From: Bin18 sp965200355
GTDB taxonomy: Bacteria; Desulfobacterota; Binatia; Bin18
DNA length: 64,000 nucleotides
Reading direction: 5' to 3'
Assembly (NCBI GenBank): GCA_965200355.1
Contig: OZ241351.1
Location: 2,728,001-2,792,000 of the forward strand
Positions 43,429 through 51,572 of the stretch are shown one piece after another. A program made the position numbers and the translations under genes. The notes beneath the pieces are model-generated. The model saw only the letters and a program-made list of their open reading frames with translations. It did no database searches and had not been told where the DNA came from. Each line of letters begins with the position of its first letter. Position 1 is the stretch's first letter.

Positions 43429-43434
43429 ATTATA
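43429..43434 (-). promoter_or_regulatory. -10 box of the short-ORF locus
   Basis: Perfect TATAAT on the minus strand (43434-43429). No good -35 at 16-18 nt; CTGACA lies 22 nt upstream. The expected transcript runs from about 43422 to the terminator at 43162, roughly 260 nt, with a GC-rich structured leader ahead of the 14-codon ORF. Confidence 0.5.
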
Positions 43435-43605
43435 GGGACAGCAACGAGACGGGCTGTGTCAGCCCGACCGAAAAATTGCCTGCAACTTACGCCCAAATGG
43501 CCCAAAGGTCCAGTGTCCACAGGAGAGCGCACAGTCTGTGACTGTCCTTTTTCTCTGCTGACGGCTCTTGCGGATATGCGCCGCGCTCTATAGACTCTGC
43601 GAGAT

Positions 43606-44496
43606 ATGCTCAATTTTCATGCTTTAGCCGTTTTTGAAGCCAGTGGTTCTTCAACCGAGGAGATCCAAGAGGCGGCTTCATCGCTTTTCGCGTCCTTCTC
43701 TCATCAACGTGTCCGTTACCACGAGCACGAACTGAGTGCCGGCCCAAGCGCTCCGTCAACAGCGAACAATGCGTACTGCATGGTGTTTGTTGACTGTGAT
43801 GTTGACGCCTACACCGAAGAAAAAGCGCTCAACTTTGCGAACGATGCCTTTGAGTATATTTCGACAGAGACCTGTCAATATCTGGCCCTTGGACTTGTGC
43901 CCGGTCGTCAGCGTGTGCAGCGCCGGCGGGAAGAATCGAGCGGGACCGACGTAAACGAACGGAGCGGCCGGCGGCGTGGAATGCAAGGCCGGGGGCGGAG
44001 AAGACGAGACGAGCAGGCCCGCGCTGAAGAGACGCGGCAGGAAAAGGATACGGCTCCTGTCTCTCCACGAGAAGCCGCGCCCCCTCCTGATGCTGAACCC
44101 AGTGAAACGCCTCCTGCCCCAGAGCCGGAGGTCCAGGTGATAGCCGTGGAGCCGGACGCGGTTGAAGCCCCAACCGAACTTGAAGTTGACGCTGAGGCCA
44201 GTGAGCCACCCGCCCCGCCACCCCGCAGCTCGGCAGCCATGCAGGTGACCGTGACCGTCAAGCTCCTGGCCTCCGAACTGCAAGACGCGCTGAATGGTGA
44301 GGCCCCCTCAGCGCAGCCAGACCTCGTGCAGATGGCGATTGCCGAGACGCGCAACCGCCATCCAGAAGTCCCGGCTGATGTTGTGCCCGAGTCAGAATCC
44401 ACGCCGCTCCCCGGTGGCGATACGTTGCTGTCGTTGACCTGGAAATACCCTGCTCCAGTCCCGTCGTCAGGGGATGACCGATTAGAGGAAGTTTAG
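43606..44496 (+). CDS. Hypothetical protein with Pro/Glu-rich middle
   Basis: 296 residues. N-terminal domain (about 1-105) has an alpha-beta pattern (MLNFHALAVFEASGSSTEEI, MVFVDCDVDAYTEEKALNFA, YISTETCQYLALGLVPGR). Next is a basic Arg-rich patch (about 106-145) and a long low-complexity stretch of Pro, Glu and Ala (about 150-210). The C-terminal domain (about 212-285) begins MQVTVTVKLLASELQDALNG. No signal peptide or membrane segment; probably cytosolic, perhaps nucleic-acid binding through the Arg patch. Function unknown. Confidence 0.65.
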   Translation: MLNFHALAVFEASGSSTEEIQEAASSLFASFSHQRVRYHEHELSAGPSAPSTANNAYCMVFVDCDVDAYTEEKALNFANDAFEYISTETCQYLALGLVPGRQRVQRRREESSGTDVNERSGRRRGMQGRGRRRRDEQARAEETRQEKDTAPVSPREAAPPPDAEPSETPPAPEPEVQVIAVEPDAVEAPTELEVDAEASEPPAPPPRSSAAMQVTVTVKLLASELQDALNGEAPSAQPDLVQMAIAETRNRHPEVPADVVPESESTPLPGGDTLLSLTWKYPAPVPSSGDDRLEEV

Positions 44497-44568
44497 TCAT
44501 TACCTCTGCACCCGACATCTCCATTGTTCTGCCCTGCCTGAATGATTCTCTTTGCGCTCTATGCGCGT

Positions 44569-44676
44569 CCGGCAGATAGGGACGACCTGCCGGACCGCCG
44601 TAGGCAGTACGGCTTCGCTCATCTCTCCACATGAGCGAGGCTCGAATATCCAGTCTCCTCGTCAGCCTCGCTTTTT
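44569..44676 (+). promoter_or_regulatory. Structured leader with competing hairpins ahead of a CoA-transferase gene
   Basis: Hairpin 1: CCGGCAG (44569-44575) / CTGCCGG (44587-44593). Hairpin 2: GCTTCGCTCAT (44612-44622) / ATGAGCGAGGC (44631-44641), one G-U. Hairpin 3: AGCGAGGCT (44634-44642) / AGCCTCGCT (44664-44672) followed by TTTT, an intrinsic terminator. Hairpins 2 and 3 share 44634-44641 and exclude each other, the layout of a transcription attenuator or riboswitch expression platform. It could instead simply end transcription from the gene upstream (stop at 44496). Confidence 0.55.
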
Positions 44677-44732
44677 CAGGGGACCCATGTTACACAGCCG
44701 TCGTACCGGCACGGATGCAGCGGAGGGACGAC

Positions 44733-45959
44733 ATGCAGCAGATCAATGACCAGCAATATATGCTTTCTGGCGTGACCGTTCTGGATTTTACTCAATACTT
44801 GGCCGGACCGACCGTGACCCGTCTCATGGCGGAAATGGGGGCCAACATTATTAAGGTCGAACAGGCACCCATGGGCGACCCGGCGCGCTTGCTGCCGTTT
44901 ATTCAGGATGAGCGCAGCGCGTATTTTGTCCAGCAGAATCGTGGCAAAAAAAGTCTCTGCCTCGATTTCGACCAGCCCGAATCCCTTGACATTCTGCGTG
45001 CCTTGATTCCGACCGTGGATGTGGTGGTTGAGAATTTTGGACCAGGCGTGATGGAAAAACGGCATCTTGACTATGCGTCGCTCAAGGGCATCAACCCCCA
45101 AGTGATCATGGTGTCGATTTCGGCCTTTGGACGAAACAGTCCGCTGTCTCACAAGGTGGGGTACGACTTTATTGCCCAAGCCTTCTCCGGCATCATGCAC
45201 ATGACTGGCAGTCCAGATGGACCGCCACAGTTTGTCGGGCTGGGTATTGCCGATGTCAGTAGCGGCGTTCACGCCTTTGCGGCCCTGGGCTATGCCTTAT
45301 ACCACCGAGAACGCACTGGCGTCGGGCAATATATCGATCTGTCCATGGTTGATGCCATGTTCCATATGCACGAGGTCAACGTGCAGGGCCACACCATGAG
45401 CAAGGGGGAGTTTGTGCCGCTTCGGATGGGGTCCCACCATCCCCTGGTGTGCCCGTGTGGCGTGTTCAAAGGGCCTGAGGGCTGGATCGTCGTCCTCGTC
45501 TTAGACCGACAGTGGGCCAATATGTGCAGGGCCATGGGCCGGCCGGAGCTGATTGAAGACGCGCGCTTTGCGACCAATGCCGCGCGGGGGGAGAACCAGG
45601 CCGCACTCATTCCGATGATTGAAGCGTGGATGCAGACCCAGCCGAGTGATGAGGCCGTCCTGCAAATTTTTGAAGAGCATCGGGTTCCTTCTGCTCCCGT
45701 CATGTCCATCACCGATATTTTAGCCCATCCGTACTTTAAGGCGCGGGAGATGGTTCGGACGGTGCCCGACCCCATTCTGGGCGAAGTCACCATTCCAGGC
45801 TTTCCGCTCAAATACTCCTCGTTCCCCCAGCTCCCAGATATCCAAGCGCCGCTCTTAGGCCAGCACAGCGCTGAAGTACTGCGGGATCAACTCAGCTATA
45901 GCAGCCAAACTATCGCCACACTCCAAGAGAAAGGAGTGCTGTATGCAGAAGACCGTTAG
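44733..45959 (+). CDS. CaiB/BaiF class III CoA-transferase (first copy)
   Basis: 408 residues from ATG 44733, selected for GGAGGGACGAC directly upstream; the frame opens at 44631 inside the leader hairpins. Typical family blocks: GVTVLDFTQYLAGPTVTRLM, MGANIIKVEQAPMGDPAR, NRGKKSLCLDFDQPES, VDVVVENFGPGVMEKRHLDY and GLGIADVSSGVHAFAALGYA, with the catalytic aspartate in the ADVSSG segment. Moves CoA between organic acids; the pair of acids is unknown. Heads a run with an SMP-30-like protein and a MetE-like protein. Confidence 0.92.
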   Translation: MQQINDQQYMLSGVTVLDFTQYLAGPTVTRLMAEMGANIIKVEQAPMGDPARLLPFIQDERSAYFVQQNRGKKSLCLDFDQPESLDILRALIPTVDVVVENFGPGVMEKRHLDYASLKGINPQVIMVSISAFGRNSPLSHKVGYDFIAQAFSGIMHMTGSPDGPPQFVGLGIADVSSGVHAFAALGYALYHRERTGVGQYIDLSMVDAMFHMHEVNVQGHTMSKGEFVPLRMGSHHPLVCPCGVFKGPEGWIVVLVLDRQWANMCRAMGRPELIEDARFATNAARGENQAALIPMIEAWMQTQPSDEAVLQIFEEHRVPSAPVMSITDILAHPYFKAREMVRTVPDPILGEVTIPGFPLKYSSFPQLPDIQAPLLGQHSAEVLRDQLSYSSQTIATLQEKGVLYAEDR

Positions 45960-46031
45960 CGTATGCCGGACCGACCCGGCGACGCTGGTCGGTCTCTCAT
46001 TGTCCGTCAAGAGACAAGACAGGGAGAAGAG

Positions 46032-46940
46032 ATGGCAGCGATGATTCCCGTTGAACAGGTGGAAATTTTTGGCGCCGGTGTGCTCAGGGCTGAAGGGGTG
46101 GTCATTGATACAGAAGGCTATGCCTGGGGGGGAGGGCGCAACGGTATGGTGTATAAGGTGAGTCCTGATGGGGTCGTTCACGAGGTCGCCCAGTTGCCGG
46201 ACCGGGCCATTCCCAACGGCGTCACCCTGGACCGGGAAGGCAATTTTATTTACTGCGACCTCAGACATAAAGCGGTGATCCGGCTCTCACAAGACGGGAC
46301 AGTTTCCCTGGTGGCCGACCATGTCGGAGACTTTCCGATTTCGATTCCGAACTTTGCCAGCTATGACGCTGAGGGCAATCTCTACGTCTCGAACTCCAGC
46401 TCCCAGCCGGGCCGCGAGGTGTTTACGGAGTTTGTGCATCCCCAGCCCAACGGCGCGGTTGTGCGCATCCGCCCCGACGGCCGGGGCGAAGTCGTCGCCA
46501 CCGGCATTTATTTTGCCAATGGGACGGCCATCGATCCCAACGAGGATGCCGTCTACGTCCTGGAGAGTTCGCGCAACGATTGCGTCCGTATTCAGATCAA
46601 GAAAGACGGCAGCTTTGGGCGGCCTGAAATCTACGCCAAAGACTTTCCGGCCCTGCCGGACGGCATGGCCTTTGACGTAGACCGTAATCTGTATATCACG
46701 CTGCCCGGCGTGCCCGACAACGGTAAGCTGGAGCCGAGAAACCGCGTGATCAAGGTCGATCCGAACGGCAACTGGACAGACTTCATCCACGACCCGGACG
46801 GGACAGCGCTGGCTTTTCCCACCAACTGCGCGTTTGGCGGCCCTGATATGCAGGACCTCTTTATTGCTAATCTGGAAGGGGAGCATATGAATAAGGTCCG
46901 AACCCCAGTGCGGGGACATCCCCTCTACCACCAACGCTAA
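46032..46940 (+). CDS. SMP-30/gluconolactonase/LRE-like beta-propeller protein
   Basis: 302 residues from ATG 46032 (GGGAGAAGAG upstream). A six-bladed propeller of repeating units such as GVVIDTEGYAWGGGRNGMVY, DRAIPNGVTLDREGNFIYCD, ANGTAIDPNEDAVYVLESSR and LPDGMAFDVDRNLYITLPG. Metal-ligand Glu, Asn and Asp of the SMP-30 type (RAEGVV, FANGTA, PDGMAFD) are in place. Probably a lactonase in sugar-acid or xenobiotic breakdown. No signal peptide. Confidence 0.86.
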   Translation: MAAMIPVEQVEIFGAGVLRAEGVVIDTEGYAWGGGRNGMVYKVSPDGVVHEVAQLPDRAIPNGVTLDREGNFIYCDLRHKAVIRLSQDGTVSLVADHVGDFPISIPNFASYDAEGNLYVSNSSSQPGREVFTEFVHPQPNGAVVRIRPDGRGEVVATGIYFANGTAIDPNEDAVYVLESSRNDCVRIQIKKDGSFGRPEIYAKDFPALPDGMAFDVDRNLYITLPGVPDNGKLEPRNRVIKVDPNGNWTDFIHDPDGTALAFPTNCAFGGPDMQDLFIANLEGEHMNKVRTPVRGHPLYHQR

Positions 46941-46975
46941 ACGTATCATTAGCGCTCACCATACGGAGCCTGTCC

Positions 46976-48145
46976 ATGCAAAAGAGCGACGAACGGATTC
47001 TGACCACCCACGTCGGCAGCCTGCCGCGTAATCCTGCGCTGACCGATCTGCTGATTGACCAGGAGCAGGGTAAGCCCATAGAGGCCGCGGCCCTGGCCCG
47101 TCAATCCGAAATCGCCGTCCAACACGTGATTGATGAACAGCTCCAAGCCGGTGTGGATATCATCAACGACGGCGAACAGCCGCGCATCGGTTTCCAGACC
47201 TATGTGCCGCAGCGTATGCGCGGCTTTGGCGGAGCGAGCAAACGCCCCACCCCGCAGGACATGGCCGAATTCCCGGATTTCATGGCCATGATGCAGCGGC
47301 GCAATATGATGCGGGCCAAGGTCTTCAACGCCCCGCAGGCCATTGCCGAGCTCGCCTACGACGATCTGTCCGCGGTGCAGGACGAATGCGCCTTGTTTCT
47401 GCGCTGTACGGAGCAGACAGCCCAGGCGTTCACCGAACGCTTCATGACCGCGGCCTCGCCCGGCATTATTGCGACTACCATGCTGAACGCCTATTACGAC
47501 TCGCACGCGGCCTATGTGCTGGCCGTGGCTGAGCAGATGCAGAAAGAGTATGAATACATCCACGCCCAGGGCCTGCTGTTGCAACTCGACGCCCCCGACT
47601 TGGCCATGGAGCGGACCTTCCTCTTTCAGGAACAGACCCTGACCGAATTTCAGCAGACCATCGAGACCCATATCGAAGCCGTCAACCGTGCCACCGAGAA
47701 TATCCCGGCCGAGCGTATCCGGCTGCATATCTGCTGGGGGAATTATGACGGTCCCCACAATTACGATGTGGCGCTGGCCGATATTCTGCCCGTTCTCTAT
47801 CAGGCCAAGGTTGGGGCCCTGTCCATCGAGCTGGCCAACCCCCGCCATCAGCACGAATATAAAGCCTTCCGGCAGCACCCCTTACCCGACTCCATGCTGC
47901 TCATTCCGGGCGTGATTGATTCCACCACCAATTATATTGAGCACCCGGAAATCGTTGCTGACCGCCTGTGTCAGGTGGTGGACGCTATCGGCGACCGGAG
48001 TCGGGTCATTGCCGGTTCGGATTGCGGCTTTGGGACGTTTGCCGGCTGGGAGATGGTGTCCGAGGGGGTGGTGTGGGCCAAGCTGCGGGCGTGTGCCGAA
48101 GGGGCGCGCCTCGCCTCGCAGCGCTTATGGGGAGGGGCAGGGTAA
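46976..48145 (+). CDS. Cobalamin-independent methionine synthase (MetE C-terminal) family protein
   Basis: 389 residues, one TIM-barrel domain of the MetE/epoxyalkane:CoM transferase superfamily. Zinc-ligand segments are LHICWGNYDGPHNYD, SIELANPRHQHEY and AGSDCGFGTF; TTHVGSLPRNPALTDLL and GVDIINDGEQPRIGFQTYV are typical of the stand-alone archaeal-type group. Full-length MetE is about twice as long, so this is not classical MetE. Could transfer methyl or alkyl groups to a thiol; substrate open. A methionine-salvage gene, mtnA, lies two genes on. Confidence 0.86.
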   Translation: MQKSDERILTTHVGSLPRNPALTDLLIDQEQGKPIEAAALARQSEIAVQHVIDEQLQAGVDIINDGEQPRIGFQTYVPQRMRGFGGASKRPTPQDMAEFPDFMAMMQRRNMMRAKVFNAPQAIAELAYDDLSAVQDECALFLRCTEQTAQAFTERFMTAASPGIIATTMLNAYYDSHAAYVLAVAEQMQKEYEYIHAQGLLLQLDAPDLAMERTFLFQEQTLTEFQQTIETHIEAVNRATENIPAERIRLHICWGNYDGPHNYDVALADILPVLYQAKVGALSIELANPRHQHEYKAFRQHPLPDSMLLIPGVIDSTTNYIEHPEIVADRLCQVVDAIGDRSRVIAGSDCGFGTFAGWEMVSEGVVWAKLRACAEGARLASQRLWGGAG

Positions 48146-48222
48146 ACGATGCATGGTGAATGCGCGGGAACTCATTGACCGCGTTTCAGAATGTGCTGCG
48201 CGCAGCCTGTGATATTGACCGC

Positions 48223-48798
48223 ATGGCCAGACATCCTCAATCCCCTACGTCTCGGCAGGAAGCGAAAAAAACCCCGGCCCAGACCCTGCTGAGTGCCATT
48301 GGTGCCGGACTGCGGAAAATCCCGACCACCTTTGTCCTGGTGCTGATCGGAATTTTTATTATTTTTCGCTCGCCGGACGAGGAACAGCCCTCGGAACAAC
48401 ACCCCGAAAATTCGAGCGCCCACGAAGAGCCGCCGCCCCCGGCGGACCTGCCGGCCCATATCAGCCCGGCCTTTTGGACCTGTGTCTACCGGACCGATAC
48501 CCAGCTGTCCGAAAGCCGCTGGTCAGATGTGTATTATGGCATGGAAGCCAGCGACGCCGGGCGGGTGGTGTCCGTCTCCGTCTCTCAAGAATGGGCCAAT
48601 CTGACACCGGACCAACGCGCCACCGTCGTCGAGCTGGTGGCGACGATCTGGCAAAAGAACAGCCAGGACCTGGCCGTCTTTGCGCCAGGAGATGGAGTCG
48701 AAACGGTGACGCTCAAAAGAGCGGAAGACGACACGCTTGTGGCCGTCTGGACACCCGACGCGGGCGTCCGACTCGTCGAGCAAGGGGCCGAATCGTAA
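48223..48798 (+). CDS. Hypothetical single-pass membrane protein
   Basis: 191 residues from ATG 48223; the frame opens at 48160 (21 residues more). A membrane helix at about 30-48 (TTFVLVLIGIFIIFRS) is followed by a Pro/Glu-rich spacer and a folded C-terminal domain (WTCVYRTDTQLSESRWSDVY, SVSVSQEWANLTPDQRATVV). This looks like a small extracytoplasmic alpha-beta domain. No family recognised. It lies between the MetE-like gene and mtnA on the same strand. Confidence 0.65.
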   Translation: MARHPQSPTSRQEAKKTPAQTLLSAIGAGLRKIPTTFVLVLIGIFIIFRSPDEEQPSEQHPENSSAHEEPPPPADLPAHISPAFWTCVYRTDTQLSESRWSDVYYGMEASDAGRVVSVSVSQEWANLTPDQRATVVELVATIWQKNSQDLAVFAPGDGVETVTLKRAEDDTLVAVWTPDAGVRLVEQGAES

Positions 48799-48815
48799 CC
48801 CAGCAGAACAGGAAT

Positions 48816-49880
48816 ATGAGGCGCAAGACAGGCATGAAGTCCACGGCTTTTTTTACTATAGACTGGCGGGACGGTGCCGTGGTGATGCTTGACCAACGCG
48901 CCTTACCCACCCGAGAAATCTATCGGACCTATACGAACTACCGCAGCGTTGCGCGCGCCATTACCGCTATGGTGATTCGCGGCGCGCCCGCGATAGGCGT
49001 GGCCGCGGCTATGGGCATTGCGCTTGGCGTGCGGCAGCTCAAGCGGAGCGGGCAACCCGAGGTGTTTGCGCGTATTTGTCAGGTCTTTGCGGCCACCCGA
49101 CCGACCGCGGTCAACCTGTTCTGGGCCATTGAGCGGATGCAACGCCGGTATGAGAAAGCGCGGGCCGCAGGCCGTGACGCGCTGATTGCCGCTCTGGAGC
49201 AGGAGGCCCTGAAAATCTATCAGGAAGACATAAGCGCCAATCGGCGTCTGGGCCGCTACGGCGCAGCATTGATTCCGCAAGGGGCCACGATTTTAACCCA
49301 TTGTAACGCCGGGGCGTTGGCAACGGCCGGGTATGGAACCGCTCTGGGGGTGATACGAGCCGCCTGGGAGCAGGACAAAAATATCTCCGTTTTTGTGCCG
49401 GAAACCCGGCCGTATTTACAGGGCGCGCGTTTAACCGCCTGGGAACTCGTGCGCGAAGGGATTCCCGCAACCCTGATGACCGACAATATGATCGGCCACT
49501 TCATGCAACAGGGCGCGATTGATTGTGTGATTGTCGGCACCGACCGCACCGCGGCCAATGGCGACGTGGCCAATAAAATCGGCACCTACACGTCCGCGGT
49601 GCTGGCCGGACGCCACAACGTGCCGTTCTATGTGGCCGCCCCAACCACGTCGATTGACCTGGATTGTCCCTCGGGCCAGAAGATTCCGATTGAGGAGCGC
49701 TCAGCCCAGGAAGTCACTCACATCCAGGGCCGCCAGCTTGCCCCGGACGGTATCAGCGTCGCCCATCCGGCTTTCGACGTGACCCCACACCGCTTGGTCA
49801 GCGCGATCATCACCGAAAAGGGAATCGCCCGCGGTCCCTATAAGCAGTCCTTGCCGAAATTTGTGAAAAGAAAACGCTGA
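48816..49880 (+). CDS. mtnA: S-methyl-5-thioribose-1-phosphate isomerase
   Basis: 354 residues from ATG 48816 (ATG 48834 is an alternative). aIF2B-like enzyme of methionine salvage. TNYRSVARAITAMVIRGAPA, LTHCNAGALATAGYGTALGV with the catalytic cysteine region, VIVGTDRTAANGDVANKIGT with the catalytic aspartate, FYVAAPTTSIDL and NPAFDVTP-like AHPAFDVTPHRL are diagnostic. No other mtn genes are in view, though a MetE-like gene is close. Confidence 0.95.
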   Translation: MRRKTGMKSTAFFTIDWRDGAVVMLDQRALPTREIYRTYTNYRSVARAITAMVIRGAPAIGVAAAMGIALGVRQLKRSGQPEVFARICQVFAATRPTAVNLFWAIERMQRRYEKARAAGRDALIAALEQEALKIYQEDISANRRLGRYGAALIPQGATILTHCNAGALATAGYGTALGVIRAAWEQDKNISVFVPETRPYLQGARLTAWELVREGIPATLMTDNMIGHFMQQGAIDCVIVGTDRTAANGDVANKIGTYTSAVLAGRHNVPFYVAAPTTSIDLDCPSGQKIPIEERSAQEVTHIQGRQLAPDGISVAHPAFDVTPHRLVSAIITEKGIARGPYKQSLPKFVKRKR

Positions 49881-49899
49881 GACACTTCATTAAGACTTG

Positions 49900-49935
49900 A
49901 CAACTCACTGAATTAACGAAAATTCAGTGAGTTGT
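49900..49935. repeat. Perfect 15-bp inverted repeat
   Basis: ACAACTCACTGAATT (49900-49914), loop AACGAA, AATTCAGTGAGTTGT (49921-49935). AT-rich relative to its surroundings. It ends one base before the ATG of a decayed DUF4143 gene and 20 nt after mtnA. No T-run. TTGACA at 49897-49902 overlaps the left arm. Could be an operator, a repressor-bound promoter or the scar of a small element. Confidence 0.8.
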
Positions 49936-50173
49936 ATGGCTTACTCCTATATACCCCAAGCGCAACTGACCCGACTCACGCGCTTGGTCGCGCCTGGTAA
50001 GGTGGGGCGGGCGTTTGCACGCCGCCGAAATCAAGTGGTCCCCCCGAGCTACGGCCCGCGTCCCCCGCGGTTGGCGACACGCCTATCCCGGCAGCGCGTT
50101 CCAGGTCGTTCATCCGGGGAATTATCTGGATTTCATCGCTCCGCCGAACTGTTCTGCCCCACGATTGCATTGA
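49936..50173 (+). pseudogene. Collapsed DUF4143/AAA ATPase remnant
   Basis: From ATG 49936 the frame gives MAYSYIPQAQLTRLTRLVAP then GKV, matching the start of DUF4143-type ATPases. It then jumps, one base out of frame near 50005, straight into GGRLHAAEIKWSP and AYPGSAFQVVHPGNYLDFIA, the very C-terminus of the same family, ending at TGA 50171-50173. The whole centre, including the Walker motifs (normally several hundred residues), is missing. A one-step internal deletion explains it. The end overlaps the 3' end of nagZ on the other strand. Confidence 0.65.
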
Positions 50174-51218
50174 CCAGCCGGGCGTGTTCCGGTGCGCCGA
50201 TTGGCGGCAGTGGGAGAGGTGGCCGGTCTGCAATACGGTGTTGAATCCGTCGAATCCGGCGCTGCGCTGCGCTGACCCGCTCCTCAGTCAAAACGCCTTG
50301 TTGCACCGCCCGCCGACACGCATCCCGAGTACTGAGAGCGTGCTCAAGGCTGTGGCAGACCAATAAGAGGTCAGCCCCGGCGCTGAGGGCCTGAACCGCT
50401 GCGTCTGCCACCGATGTATGCCGGACAATAGCGCCCATCTCCAGATCGTCCGAGACAATGACGCCCTGGAATCCGAGCCGTTTCCGCAGCAGATCGTTCA
50501 TAATGATTGAGGAGAGCGAGGCCGGCCGCTGCGGGTCCAGCGCTGGATAGACAACGTGAGCGGTCATCAGCAGCTCGATTTCTTGGGCAATAGCGGCCTG
50601 AAAAGGGATGAAGTCAAGCGCCTCCAGGGTCGGGCTGTCCCGTTCATCGTAGGGCAGGTCGTCGTGTGAATCGATGATGGTCGCGCCATGCCCAGGAAAA
50701 TGTTTGCCGCACGGCAGCACGCCGGCCGCGCGCAATCCCGCGGCCAGGGCACAGCCACACTCGGCCACCCGTTGCGGGTCAGAGCCGAACGCGCGGTCGC
50801 CAATAACGGTGTTGTCCGGGTTGCTGTACACATCCAGTACGGGCGCAAAGTCAATATCTATCCCCACGCTGCGGAGTTCCTGCCCCAGGGCGAGGCCGAC
50901 CGCATGGGCGAGTTGCGGAGAGCCGGTCTGGCCGACCTGCAAAGCCGGGGGAAAATGCGTGAAGGGCGGCGATAGACGATGGACGCGCCCGCCTTCGGCG
51001 TCCAGCCCAATCAGGGGGGGGCGCTCGGGGGTCAGGGCATGTATATCCGCACACAAGGCCCGGAGCGTGTCCGGGTGCGTATAATTGCGTTGAAAAAGGA
51101 TGATGCCCCCCGGCTGTAAGTCCGCAAGTATCTGGCGCGTCTCCGCATCAAGGGTTGGCTGGGGAATGCCAACCATCAGGCAGAGCCCCATGTTGTCTGG
51201 AAAAGGCTGCGTGCTCAT
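50133..51218 (-). CDS. nagZ: Beta-N-acetylhexosaminidase NagZ
   Basis: 361 residues, family GH3. KHFPGHGATIIDSHDDLP carries the His/Asp acid-base pair and GFQGVIVSDDLEMGAI the nucleophile aspartate. LIGLDAEGGRVHRLSPPFTH is the substrate loop. Cytosolic enzyme of peptidoglycan recycling (removes GlcNAc from anhydro-muropeptides). Minus strand, alone between plus-strand neighbours. Confidence 0.94.
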   Translation of the reverse strand: MSTQPFPDNMGLCLMVGIPQPTLDAETRQILADLQPGGIILFQRNYTHPDTLRALCADIHALTPERPPLIGLDAEGGRVHRLSPPFTHFPPALQVGQTGSPQLAHAVGLALGQELRSVGIDIDFAPVLDVYSNPDNTVIGDRAFGSDPQRVAECGCALAAGLRAAGVLPCGKHFPGHGATIIDSHDDLPYDERDSPTLEALDFIPFQAAIAQEIELLMTAHVVYPALDPQRPASLSSIIMNDLLRKRLGFQGVIVSDDLEMGAIVRHTSVADAAVQALSAGADLLLVCHSLEHALSTRDACRRAVQQGVLTEERVSAAQRRIRRIQHRIADRPPLPLPPIGAPEHARLVNAIVGQNSSAER

Positions 51219-51425
51219 AACCCCATTTTAACAAGAAGACGGATACGAGAAAAGAAAAGCCGGCACCACCTAGACAATCTTGAGACAAATATGCTATCAG
51301 CACGCCCAGACTCTATTGCTTTGCCTCGGAAAGGGGAGCCGCCGGGCGACAAACTGGTTGACCCACATGGCCCCAGAGGGGCAGAAAGTAGGGGCAGGCA
51401 GACCGCTTGGATCCAGTGGGACGGA

Positions 51426-51567
51426 CCGAGACGGACGGTAGAAAAGCTCTACGACAGGGAAAAGCGACCGCGTGCGGCTCCGGTAAAAGTCCGTGGAGCC
51501 CTCACCTCAACCCCTCCCTGTCTCGGCACCCTCCGACTACGGTCCAGAGAGAAGCTGTAAAGGAGGG
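51426..51567 (+). promoter_or_regulatory. Structured RNA leader of panB
   Basis: The 354-nt gap before panB folds well. CCGAGAC (51426-51432) plus AGGGA (51456-51460) pair with the contiguous TCCCTGTCTCGG (51515-51526), with a side hairpin GTAGA-AAAGC-TCTAC (51438-51452) inserted on the 5' side. Inside is GGCTCC (51476-51481) / GGAGCC (51495-51500). Downstream CCCTCC (51529-51534) can pair with the panB ribosome binding site GGAGGG (51562-51567). A conserved pan RNA motif is known ahead of panB in some bacteria; whether this is that motif I cannot check. In 51219-51420 I see no gene. Confidence 0.6.
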
Positions 51568-51572
51568 ACGAC

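Noticed and set aside
49900..49935. Terminal inverted repeat of an insertion sequence
   Set aside because: No transposase, no target duplication and no second copy in the window.
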